Positions 18,665-25,626 of a stretch of DNA of 26,422 nucleotides are shown piece after piece. The position numbers and the translations under genes are program-made. Positions within the stretch are counted from its first letter, which is position 1. Every line of letters begins with the position of its first letter. A model generated the notes under the pieces. The model ran no database searches. It had not been told where the DNA came from and saw nothing but the letters and a program-made list of their open reading frames with translations. The DNA is from Oscillospiraceae bacterium (GTDB taxonomy: Bacteria > Bacillota_A > Clostridia > Oscillospirales > Oscillospiraceae), in the NCBI GenBank assembly GCA_017381835.1, contig JAFOBK010000122.1, forward strand, positions 1 through 26,422, given 5' to 3'.

Positions 18665-21364
18665 TTAGAGGCCGAAGATAGATTCGATGGTTTCTTTGCG
18701 CTTCTTTTTCTTATCTTCTTTTTCTTTCTTCTTTTCCTCTTCTTCCTGCTTTTTCTTTTCCTCTTCTTCTTTTTCCTTCAGGTATTTTTCCCAGGCTTCC
18801 TCGGTGTGATCCTCACACTCCTTGATTTTCTCCTCGTCATCATTGCCAACAACGATAAAATCCTTGTTCAGGAAATCCTTATCCAGACCCCTTCCGACAG
18901 CCTTGGCTGCCGCGTTATACTCGCTCTTGGTCATGCGGACATAGCTGGATTCTTCGATCTCGATAGTATCATCAATCTCTGCAAACTTTTCACACCACTC
19001 GGTAGCCAGACCACCGCCGGAACAAAGCTCAACAGTAACATGTCTATCGCACTTGCCGGAAGGTCTGTCCTCGGAATAAACCCTAACTGTTGCAACACGC
19101 TCGATCTCACGGGCATCCTTCTTGCAGGCTTCCGTTGCGATCTTGCCGGAGTCCAGGCAAATGCTGACCCAGCCCATCTGGCTGTCATCATACAGTGCCT
19201 TACGTTCCAGACCCTCATGCAGAGGCTGCATAACCTTCTTAAACAGAACCGCTGCAGGGTTCACAGAAGTGGGACGGATAACCTCAGGTCTGTCATAGCC
19301 GGTCCAAACCGCTGCGGTATAATAGCCGGTGAAGCCGCAGTACCAGCGGTCCTTAAATTCAGAAGTAGAACCGGTCTTGCCTGCAATGGTCTGACCCTGG
19401 AAGTCTGCCTGGGTACCGGTACCATTGGCAGTTGCGTTGATCAGACAGTAGTTCATATAGTTGACAGACTTTTCGCTGAGGATCTGCTCCTGAGACTGGG
19501 TATTATCAATGACCAGATTACCCTCGCTGTCATAAACCTTGGTAAAGGTGCGCTCCTGACGGCGGATACCGTTATTGGCAAAGGTGGCATAGGCGCCTGC
19601 CATATCACGGACATGGACACCCCAGGTCTGTGCGCCCATTGCAAGGGGTGCAAAACCGTTATCGGAGTGGACAGTGCCACCTTCATCCACATACTCATCC
19701 ACCAAAGAAGTGAGGCCGAACTTGTTCTTGGCAAAATCGTAGCCATAGTTGACACCGATCATATTCAGAGAATGGGCTGCCACCGCGTTGACGGAACGGG
19801 TAACCGCGCTGTGGATGGTGCTGGAATAACCATACTTATAGTTATCGTTTCTGGGCCATGCGCCGTTATCATAGTTCAGGGGCAGGTCAGGTACAACCGT
19901 TGCAGGAGACAGCGTTCCTTGTTCAAAGCCGGGTGCATAGATAGACAGAGGCTTGATGGAAGAGCCTGACTGCAGCTTGGAGTCGGTTGCACGGCTCCAT
20001 TCCAGGTAACCGGTCTTTTCACCCACACCGCCAGCCATTGCCACAATATCACCGGTGGTGTTATCAATCACCACAATGGCAGACTGCAGCTGCTGGCCGC
20101 TTCTGGTTTCAGGAATTTCATTCAGGTCTGTATAGATCTTGTCTACCTGCTTCTGTACATCAACATCAATTGTAGTATAGATATGGTAGCCGCTGCGCTT
20201 GATCTGCTGAATCATCAGATCACGGGTTGCGCTGTTCCAGGCCATGTGGTTCTTTTCTGCCAGAGCCTTTGCCACATCCATCAGAACGGCATCGGCAAAC
20301 CAGCTGTAGTTATCCTGAGAACCGTCTTCAATAACAGGCACTTCATTGCCACAGTCAGGGCAGTAGAACTTGCCTTCCGTTTCCTTCAGCGTGCTGACAA
20401 TGCCCTTGTAATTGCAGGACTTATTCTTGCAGTAAGCCATGCTGTCAGGCAGGTCGATGCCGTTTTTCAGCACCAGCTCCTGGGCAAGGGCCTCTTCATA
20501 TTCTTCATCTGTCAGCCAGCCGTACTTGTTCATAGCCCACAGAATGTTTTCTTTTCTGTCGTTATTATTCTCCGGGTTCTGATAAGGATCGTACCAGGTG
20601 GGAGAGTTGGTAATGCCGATGATACTTGCGCATTCGGCAGCAGTCAGGGATTCCACTTCTTTACCGTAGTAGGTTTCAGCGGCGCTGCGGATACCTCGGC
20701 AGCCCTGACCCAAATAAATAAAGTTCAGATACAGCTCCAGGATCTCATCCTTATCGTACTGCTTTTCCAGCTGGACAGCACGGAAGATTTCCAGTACCTT
20801 ACGCTGAACGGTAACATCGTCAGCGCCTTCGTCTTCCGTCAGCAGGACATTTTTAATCAGCTGCTGGGTAATACTGGAGCCGCCCACAGAGTCATCGCCG
20901 AAGAACATTCTTGCGCAGGCTTTCACAGTAGTGATCCAGTCAACACCCTGATGTTCAAAGAAACGGTGGTCTTCAATGGCAACCGCCGCATGGATCATAT
21001 CCTCCGGAATATCCTCAAAGTCTACCCAGGAACTGCTGGTGACCGCAAAGACATCCTGATACTTTTGAATATTGCCGTTGGAATCCAAATAATATAAATA
21101 GGAGTTCTGCTCCAGCTCATAATCGTCAATATCCACACTTGCCATGGGTAGGATGTCTTCCTGCAGATAATCACCCAGAACACCGGCAAACACAAAGCCA
21201 CAGATGACAACTACCATCAACACGGTGCATGCCGCACCAGCAGCAATCTTAAAAGCACCAAACGCCACGCGCCAGACTGCGTAGAGAATACGCAGAAAGA
21301 AGTTCGGCTTCCAATCCTGCCGCAACGGTTTTTGCTTCTTATCTTTTTTCTTTCCGTTGAACAT
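18665..21364 (-). CDS. Class A penicillin-binding protein with zinc-ribbon-like insert
   Basis: An 899-residue bifunctional peptidoglycan synthase (PBP1A type). One membrane segment (about 40-64) precedes a GT51 glycosyltransferase with catalytic Glu131 (AIEDHRFFEHQG) and GGSSITQQ (161-168). The transpeptidase has S468-x-x-K471, S524-V-N526 and K663-T-G665. Between the domains lies a Cys4 insert (C312, C317, C335, C338; YCPDCG) that looks like a zinc ribbon and is not part of the usual PBP1A plan. The extracellular C-terminus has further Cys pairs (736/747, 772/781/791) in SGKIATEAC-type repeats, then a Lys/Glu-rich tail (858-890). The ATG at 21364 has GGAGGT 8 bases upstream. Likely heads the operon to truA. 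Confidence 0.95.
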   Translation of the reverse strand: MFNGKKKDKKQKPLRQDWKPNFFLRILYAVWRVAFGAFKIAAGAACTVLMVVVICGFVFAGVLGDYLQEDILPMASVDIDDYELEQNSYLYYLDSNGNIQKYQDVFAVTSSSWVDFEDIPEDMIHAAVAIEDHRFFEHQGVDWITTVKACARMFFGDDSVGGSSITQQLIKNVLLTEDEGADDVTVQRKVLEIFRAVQLEKQYDKDEILELYLNFIYLGQGCRGIRSAAETYYGKEVESLTAAECASIIGITNSPTWYDPYQNPENNNDRKENILWAMNKYGWLTDEEYEEALAQELVLKNGIDLPDSMAYCKNKSCNYKGIVSTLKETEGKFYCPDCGNEVPVIEDGSQDNYSWFADAVLMDVAKALAEKNHMAWNSATRDLMIQQIKRSGYHIYTTIDVDVQKQVDKIYTDLNEIPETRSGQQLQSAIVVIDNTTGDIVAMAGGVGEKTGYLEWSRATDSKLQSGSSIKPLSIYAPGFEQGTLSPATVVPDLPLNYDNGAWPRNDNYKYGYSSTIHSAVTRSVNAVAAHSLNMIGVNYGYDFAKNKFGLTSLVDEYVDEGGTVHSDNGFAPLAMGAQTWGVHVRDMAGAYATFANNGIRRQERTFTKVYDSEGNLVIDNTQSQEQILSEKSVNYMNYCLINATANGTGTQADFQGQTIAGKTGSTSEFKDRWYCGFTGYYTAAVWTGYDRPEVIRPTSVNPAAVLFKKVMQPLHEGLERKALYDDSQMGWVSICLDSGKIATEACKKDAREIERVATVRVYSEDRPSGKCDRHVTVELCSGGGLATEWCEKFAEIDDTIEIEESSYVRMTKSEYNAAAKAVGRGLDKDFLNKDFIVVGNDDEEKIKECEDHTEEAWEKYLKEKEEEEKKKQEEEEKKKEKEDKKKKRKETIESIFGL

Positions 21365-21450
21365 TCTATATACCTCCGAATGGACAGCAAACAGCTGCCA
21401 TGGTGAAAAATTTCAGTAAGATCTGCATCAAAGCATACGATCGTGCATAG

Positions 21451-21459
21451 ATTATAGCA
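21451..21459 (-). promoter_or_regulatory. Extended -10 promoter of the PBP gene
   Basis: The minus strand reads TGC-TATAAT, a perfect -10 with the TG extension. The -35 position (TTTCGT, 17 bases away) is weak. The start codon lies about 87 bases downstream. Confidence 0.65.
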
Positions 21460-21501
21460 TATACAGCCACAAAACGAAAGTCCTAATTTGTGAATTAACC
21501 G

Positions 21502-21570
21502 TTAAAATACACGATAAAGCGCATTAAGAAAAAAAACCAACAAAATATTTGGAACTTTTCGTATTCTCAT
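21502..21570 (-). CDS. Doubtful 22-residue hydrophobic reading frame
   Basis: A tiny frame with a basic start (MRIRK) followed by a hydrophobic Leu/Phe-rich stretch and a basic end. GGAAGGGG lies 5 bases upstream of the ATG. No promoter is evident, and the AT-rich base composition makes such frames likely by chance. It could be a leader peptide ahead of the PBP gene. Confidence 0.15.
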   Translation of the reverse strand: MRIRKVPNILLVFFLNALYRVF

Positions 21571-21670
21571 TTTTGCCCCTTCCGGGAATAATAACCTGAA
21601 ATTGCAAGATAAATTTTACCGGAATCTATAGCACATGCAGATTTGGCATATCTCCTCCTTTGATTTCCAC

Positions 21671-21699
21671 TTGATTTTCACTCAGCATCGGGTTAGAAT
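21671..21699 (+). promoter_or_regulatory. Sigma-A promoter of the DUF1292 gene
   Basis: -35 TTGATT (21671-21676), a 17-base spacer and -10 TAGAAT (21694-21699). The start codon is 38 bases downstream. Confidence 0.8.
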
Positions 21700-21736
21700 A
21701 TAGACACAAAAGGAAATGAATTGGAGGATATCCATT

Positions 21737-22012
21737 ATGGCAGATGAATACGGTTCTGATTTTATTACCATCGTTGATGAAGATGGTACCGAATTTGAGC
21801 TGGAAGTTCTCAGCTCCATCGAATATAACGGTGAAACATACCTGGCTGTCACCCTGGCCGGCAATGAAGATGCCGATCTGGAAGTCAGCATTCTGAAGTC
21901 CGTGGAAGAAGAGGACGGCGAACCCATTTTGTGCGCTGTAGAAGACGAAATCGAACTGGAAACCGTCTATAACCTGATCATGGATCAGATCTACGAAGAG
22001 GAAGAAGAATAA
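21737..22012 (+). CDS. DUF1292 family protein (YrzB-like)
   Basis: A 91-residue strongly acidic cytoplasmic protein. The IVDEDGTEFELEVLSSIEYNGETYLAV segment followed by a second beta-rich half is the DUF1292 pattern; the function of the family is unknown. It ends in a run of glutamates. The ATG at 21737 has GGAGG about 9 bases upstream; an earlier in-frame ATG at 21716 precedes that site and is rejected. In many Firmicutes the gene follows ruvX. Here ruvX is about 4 kb away on the other strand. The stop codon is only 6 bases before the 5' arm of the structured RNA, so the two may share a transcript. Confidence 0.9.
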   Translation: MADEYGSDFITIVDEDGTEFELEVLSSIEYNGETYLAVTLAGNEDADLEVSILKSVEEEDGEPILCAVEDEIELETVYNLIMDQIYEEEEE

Positions 22013-22018
22013 TCAACG

Positions 22019-22241
22019 CCTGCTTGGTGCGTAGCGTGTCCTTTTGGACCCACATTTTTTATTTGGGACGTTAGACTTCCCTATCTGTTTGCAGACCTCC
22101 CGCCTACGCTTTGACGATAGGTGGATGTTGGGAGCAGTAACGATTGGGAGCGGCAACCCACCTGCCATTTCGTGCAGGTCATAATCGGATGCGTTACGGC
22201 CAAAGCGGGTATTGCATGGGGAGCTTGCTCCCCATGTTTTT
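22019..22241 (+). ncRNA. ssrS: Structured RNA of ~190 nt plus terminator, probably 6S RNA
   Basis: The ends 22019-22041 and 22187-22209 pair in a nearly continuous helix of about 22 base pairs, with one bulge on each side. Inside is an apical rod with stem CCGCCTA/TAGGTGG (22100-22106 with 22118-22124). A small hairpin, ACCTGC/GCAGGT (22160-22165 with 22174-22179), lies on the 3' side of the open middle. A long closing stem, a central bubble with a 3'-side hairpin, a terminal rod and a length near 190 nt are the 6S RNA plan (the RNA that binds sigma-A RNA polymerase). A perfect terminator follows (22215-22236). No open frame fits. That it is an RNA gene is likely; 6S identity is inference from shape, so the symbol is tentative. 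Confidence 0.65.
22215..22241 (+). terminator. Terminator after the structured RNA
   Basis: The 10-base perfect stem CATGGGGAGC/GCTCCCCATG (22215-22224 with 22227-22236) has a TT loop and is followed by five T residues. It separates the RNA from the phosphatase gene. Confidence 0.92.
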
Positions 22242-22284
22242 ATTTCCTCCCTAAAAAGAGAATGACCAAAGGAGGCTTACATAT

Positions 22285-22995
22285 ATGAAAACACTTGTTG
22301 CAGACCTGCACATGCATACGCTGATGAGCGGACATGCCTTCGGTACCATTCGTGAAATGGCTATGGGCGCTGCAGAAAGAAATCTTCAGCTCATCGGCAT
22401 CACCGAGCACGGTCCCGGTTTACCCGGTGCCTGTGACCCTATATACTATCTTAATTTCAGAGCTGCCCCCAGAAAACTTTATAATGTAGAAATTCTCTAT
22501 GGCTGCGAAGTCAATATTTGTACCGGTGGAACCCTTTCCCTGGGCCGCCGCTATTTAGACGCCCTGGACTATGCCATTGCGGGCATTCACGGTTTCTGCT
22601 ACGAAAATGAGGGCGTTGCCAAAAACACAGACAGTATTATTAAATGTATGGCAGAATCCAAGGTGCGTTTTATCTCCCATCCCGATGACAGCCGTTATCC
22701 TATAGACTATCCCGCTTTGGTGCAGGGTGCAAAAGAATACGGTGTGGCGCTGGAAGTGAACAACAGTTCCCTCTCCCCCATCAGTTTCCGGCCCGGTTGT
22801 CTGGAGAATTATCGCCGCATGCTTCCGCTTTGCATGGAATACGGCGTTCCTGTAATTGTGGATTCTGATGCCCATGATCCCGGTGCCGTAGGAGATTTTT
22901 CTCTGGCGATCAATGTACTGGAAGAAGTTGGATTTGATCAGGATCTGATTATAAATACTGATGTGCAAAAAGTTAAGCAGTTTCTGCTGAAGTAA
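22285..22995 (+). CDS. PHP-domain phosphatase (YcdX family)
   Basis: A 236-residue trinuclear-metal hydrolase of the PHP superfamily, cytoplasmic. All nine family ligands are visible: H9 and H11 (DLHMHT), H17, H42 (ITEHG), E75 (GCEVN), H102 (GIHG), H132 (SHPDD), and D195 and H197 (SDAHD), with spacing matching E. coli YcdX. The natural substrate is uncertain; histidinol phosphate is possible but this group is usually a general phosphatase, and no his genes are nearby. AAAGGAGG lies about 9 bases before the ATG. A terminator on each side makes it a single-gene unit, but I see no clear promoter in the 43 bases between the upstream terminator and the ATG, so read-through from the RNA is possible. 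Confidence 0.92.
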   Translation: MKTLVADLHMHTLMSGHAFGTIREMAMGAAERNLQLIGITEHGPGLPGACDPIYYLNFRAAPRKLYNVEILYGCEVNICTGGTLSLGRRYLDALDYAIAGIHGFCYENEGVAKNTDSIIKCMAESKVRFISHPDDSRYPIDYPALVQGAKEYGVALEVNNSSLSPISFRPGCLENYRRMLPLCMEYGVPVIVDSDAHDPGAVGDFSLAINVLEEVGFDQDLIINTDVQKVKQFLLK

Positions 22996-23009
22996 AACCG
23001 AATATCCCG

Positions 23010-23039
23010 AGGCCTGGGGAATTTTCCCAGGCCTTTTTT
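23010..23039 (+). terminator. Terminator of the PHP phosphatase gene
   Basis: The stem AGGCCTGGG/CCCAGGCCT (23010-23018 with 23026-23034) has a 7-base loop and is followed by six T residues. Confidence 0.92.
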
Positions 23040-23104
23040 CTCTATTTTTGATACAAGAAACTGTAAACTTTTTGTATTTTCGTGAATCTGTAACACAAAA
23101 GCAC

Positions 23105-23133
23105 TTGAAAGACACGAAATGATGGGTTATAAT
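23105..23133 (+). promoter_or_regulatory. Sigma-A promoter of the parvulin-like gene
   Basis: -35 TTGAAA (23105-23110), a 17-base spacer and the perfect -10 TATAAT (23128-23133). The start codon is 67 bases downstream. Confidence 0.85.
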
Positions 23134-23199
23134 ACCCTGGTCTGTTGCCCGATTTGGCAAAAGACCTTACCAAGCGTATTTATGAGAGGAAATGATTAC

Positions 23200-24858
23200 A
23201 TGAGCGCATCTGCAAAAAAGAAGCTTCGTAAAGAAGAAACAGCTGCTCAGCTGACCGAGAAGCAGCTGAAGGCACAGAAAGAAACCAAAAAGCTGAAGAC
23301 CTATACCACCATTTTTGTTGCGGCAATTGCCGTGATTCTGGTTGCCGGTCTGATTATCACCGGTACTACCTTCTTCAAGAACTCCGGTATTAAGGAGAAG
23401 AACACCGTTGCTGCCGTTGTCGATGACTACGAGTTTAACTCTGTGGAAATGAGCTACTACTATGTAGACACCATTGAGAGCAGCTACAATGAATGGTATT
23501 CTTCCTACGGTGAGAACACCGCTATGTATGTAAGCCTGATGATGGGCCTGGATATCACACAGCCTTTGGGCGCTCAGACCTACAGCGACAGCACCACTTG
23601 GGCTGACTACTTCATCGATGTTGCTATGAACAGAGCTCAGAGCGACTATGTTCTGTCCAAGAGAGCTGCCGAAGAAGGCTTCACTATGAGCGAAGATACC
23701 AAGGCAACTCTGGAGCAGACCTTTAACAATCTGCCTGCATTCGCAACTCTGGCCGGCTACGGCAATGCAGACGCTTACCTGCGTGGCATTTACGGCAACG
23801 GCGCCAATCTGGAGTCCTATCGTGCATATGCAGAAAAGTCTGCACTGGCCGCTGATTACTACATGGCTCATCAGAACGATATGGTCATTGATGACGCTGC
23901 AATCCGCGCACACGAAGCCGAGAATTTTGATAAGTACTCCTCTTTCTCCTTTGCTTCCTATGTGATCAGCTACAGCAATTTCCTGACCGGCGGTACCACC
24001 GACGAGAATGGTAACACCACTTATTCCGATGCAGAAAAGGAAGCTGCACAGGCTGCTGCTAAGGCTGCTGCAGAATCCCTGCCCCAGTGCACCACTCAGG
24101 AAGAACTGGACGCTGCCATCGCCGCAATTTCTTCCGACGAGACCGCCAAGAGCAATCTTTACAACAAGGTCAGCTACAGCTCCATCAACACCAACGCAGT
24201 CGATTGGATGGCAGACAGCAGCCGCAAGGCCGGTGATTTCACCGTTATTGCTAACGAATCCACTACTGTCGATGCCGACGGCAAGGAAACCACTTCCGTC
24301 ATGAGCTATACCGCATATGTATACCTGGGCCGCGAGGACAACAATGTACCTCTGGCAAATGTCCGTCACATCCTGGTTAGCTTCGAAGGCGGCACCACCG
24401 ACGAAACCGGTAACACCGTCTACTCCGATGCAGAAAAGGCAGCTGCCAAGGAGCAGGCTGAGAATCTGCTGGCACTGTACGAGATGTCTGCCATGACCGA
24501 GCAGGACTTTGCAGATCTGGCAACCGCAAACACCGATGACACCGGTTCCGCTGCAAACGGTGGTCTGTATGAGGATATCGCTCCTGTGCAGGGTGTCTTC
24601 GTTGAGTCCTTCACCAACTGGTCCACCGATCCTGCCCGCGAGGCCGGCGACACCGGTATCATTGAGAGCCCCTACGGCTACCATGTTATGTACTACGTCG
24701 GTGATGACGAGATGACCTACCGCAACAGCATGATCACTGCAGAGCTCCGTACTGAGTACATGAACACCTGGTACGAAGAAGTTCTGGCTTCCGCTTCTCT
24801 GACCGTAAAGGATACCTCCGCACTGAACAGAGACAAGATTATCTCTCAGGCATTTTAA
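23200..24858 (+). CDS. Membrane-anchored peptidyl-prolyl isomerase with tandem parvulin-like domains
   Basis: A 552-residue secreted foldase-like protein. A basic coiled N-terminus (1-34) and one membrane segment (about 36-58) anchor it; there is no lipobox, unlike PrsA. A SurA-N-like helical region follows. The C-terminal domain (about 385-510) has the parvulin marks VRHILVSF, GGLYEDIAPVQGVFVESF and the IIESPYGYHVMYYV ending. An upstream region (about 250-385) repeats part of it: GGTTDENGNTTYSDAEK is matched by GGTTDETGNTVYSDAEK 133 codons later, so one domain seems duplicated and the first copy degenerate. It probably helps exported proteins fold. The ATG at 23200 has GAGAGGA about 8 bases upstream; an in-frame ATG at 23119 lies inside the promoter. 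Confidence 0.88.
   Translation: MSASAKKKLRKEETAAQLTEKQLKAQKETKKLKTYTTIFVAAIAVILVAGLIITGTTFFKNSGIKEKNTVAAVVDDYEFNSVEMSYYYVDTIESSYNEWYSSYGENTAMYVSLMMGLDITQPLGAQTYSDSTTWADYFIDVAMNRAQSDYVLSKRAAEEGFTMSEDTKATLEQTFNNLPAFATLAGYGNADAYLRGIYGNGANLESYRAYAEKSALAADYYMAHQNDMVIDDAAIRAHEAENFDKYSSFSFASYVISYSNFLTGGTTDENGNTTYSDAEKEAAQAAAKAAAESLPQCTTQEELDAAIAAISSDETAKSNLYNKVSYSSINTNAVDWMADSSRKAGDFTVIANESTTVDADGKETTSVMSYTAYVYLGREDNNVPLANVRHILVSFEGGTTDETGNTVYSDAEKAAAKEQAENLLALYEMSAMTEQDFADLATANTDDTGSAANGGLYEDIAPVQGVFVESFTNWSTDPAREAGDTGIIESPYGYHVMYYVGDDEMTYRNSMITAELRTEYMNTWYEEVLASASLTVKDTSALNRDKIISQAF
23989..24446 (+). repeat. In-frame 59-base direct repeat inside the parvulin-like gene
   Basis: Bases 23989-24047 and 24388-24446 match at about 50 of 59 positions by direct reading and lie exactly 399 bases (133 codons) apart. 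The similarity at DNA level suggests a fairly recent duplication or gene conversion between the two domains. Confidence 0.8.
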
Positions 24859-24873
24859 TCGTATAAACAAAAG

Positions 24874-24910
24874 CCTCCTGTGGAATGATTTCCACAGGAG
24901 GTATTTTTTT
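24874..24910 (+). terminator. Terminator hairpin containing the next gene's ribosome-binding site
   Basis: The 12-base perfect stem CCTCCTGTGGAA/TTCCACAGGAGG (24874-24885 with 24890-24901) has the loop TGAT and is followed by TA and seven T residues (24904-24910). The ATG of the half-permease begins at the very next base. The right arm holds the only ribosome-binding sequence, AGGAGG, 9 bases from that ATG. Termination and start-site masking are thus one structure. Confidence 0.92.
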
Positions 24911-25264
24911 ATGAAAAATTGGATTGGGACAGCTATTTCAGCAATAGGGGCCGGAACACTGAACGGAATATTCGGAGCCGGCGGTGGAATGGTACTGGTT
25001 CCATTGATGGGAAAACTGACTGATTTGGAAGAAGCTCAACTCTTTAGCTGCTCCGTAACCATTCTTTTTCCCTTGTGTATCGTATCACTAATTTTCGCTG
25101 ATGGCTGGGCTTCATTTTCGCTCTTACAAGCTCTCCCCTATCTGATTGGCGGTTTCCTGGGCGGCATTGCCGCAGGAATATGGGGAAAATACATCCCCAC
25201 GCTTTGGCTGCACCGCACATTGGGCATCCTGATTCTATGGGGAGGTATCCGATATCTATGGTAA
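24911..25264 (+). CDS. TauE/SafE-family half-size permease, first half
   Basis: A 117-residue membrane protein with about four hydrophobic segments (near 5-22, 25-38, 44-64 and 72-115). GTLNGIFGAGGGMVLVPLM (15-33) is the glycine-rich first-helix signature of the TauE/SafE (TSUP) anion exporters. Full members are about 250 residues with two such repeats, so this is one half. The partner half follows with a 7-base overlap. The pair presumably forms a heterodimer that moves a sulfur-containing or organic anion; the substrate is unknown. Its ribosome site AGGAGG sits inside the hairpin of the upstream terminator, so expression needs read-through and opening of the stem. Confidence 0.85.
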   Translation: MKNWIGTAISAIGAGTLNGIFGAGGGMVLVPLMGKLTDLEEAQLFSCSVTILFPLCIVSLIFADGWASFSLLQALPYLIGGFLGGIAAGIWGKYIPTLWLHRTLGILILWGGIRYLW

Positions 25265-25626
25265 ATATTCTGCTTTCCGCACTGATTGCCGTGCTTCTGG
25301 GGTTTCTTGCGGGTATGGGTGTAGGCGGCGGGAGTTTGCTGCTGCTTTGGCTGACACAGGTGGTCGGGATGACACATCCTGATGCCAGGATCCTCAATCT
25401 GCTGTTTTATCTCCCCGCAGCCGCCGCAAGTATTCTGTTTCGGGGCCGCAGGCAGGTTCCGTGGAAAATGATACTGCCGGGAATCGCCGCGGGTTGTATA
25501 GCTGCCGCGCTGAGCACAGTGCTAAGCCGCCATCTAAATGTGGAGCTACTGAAAAAACTATTGGGTGCGCTCCTCATTTCCACGGGTTTGAGAGAAATCT
25601 TTTATCGGCCACGGAAGGCGAGATAA
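25258..25626 (+). CDS. TauE/SafE-family half-size permease, second half
   Basis: A 122-residue membrane protein with about four hydrophobic segments. LLGFLAGMGVGGGSLLLLWL (about 14-33) repeats the family's glycine-rich signature seen in the first half, so the two proteins are homologous halves of one transporter. The ATG at 25258 overlaps the end of the first half by 7 bases, with GGGGAGG 11 bases upstream, so translation is probably coupled. The second frame is shifted relative to the first with a proper stop and start, and both halves have clean ends, so this looks like a true split rather than a frameshift. Its last 25 bases overlap the end of ruvX on the other strand. Confidence 0.83.
   Translation: MVNILLSALIAVLLGFLAGMGVGGGSLLLLWLTQVVGMTHPDARILNLLFYLPAAAASILFRGRRQVPWKMILPGIAAGCIAAALSTVLSRHLNVELLKKLLGALLISTGLREIFYRPRKAR

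Larger units (their letters stand above)
21365..21736. other. 372-base AT-rich divergent intergenic region
   Basis: The region holds the PBP promoter at its left end and the DUF1292 promoter at its right end. The AT-rich middle (about 21480-21660) has no confident gene. On the minus strand there are two short reading frames with ribosome-site-like leaders: 21570-21502 (22 codons plus stop) and 21649-21626 (7 codons plus stop, behind AAAGGAGGAG). Neither has an evident promoter. Confidence 0.7.

Noticed and set aside
22019..22209. T-box or metabolite riboswitch for the phosphatase gene
   Set aside because: None of the T-box conserved boxes or known riboswitch cores are visible, and the closed long stem followed by a perfect terminator looks like an independent RNA.
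22246..22275. CCTCC able to pair with the GGAGG ribosome site of the PHP phosphatase gene
   Set aside because: Only five base pairs with a 20-base loop; too weak to call a switch.
23167..24870. A 567-codon minus-strand open frame
   Set aside because: It lies opposite the parvulin-like gene, which has a consensus promoter, ribosome site and domain motifs. The minus product is a low-complexity Gly/Val/Cys string.
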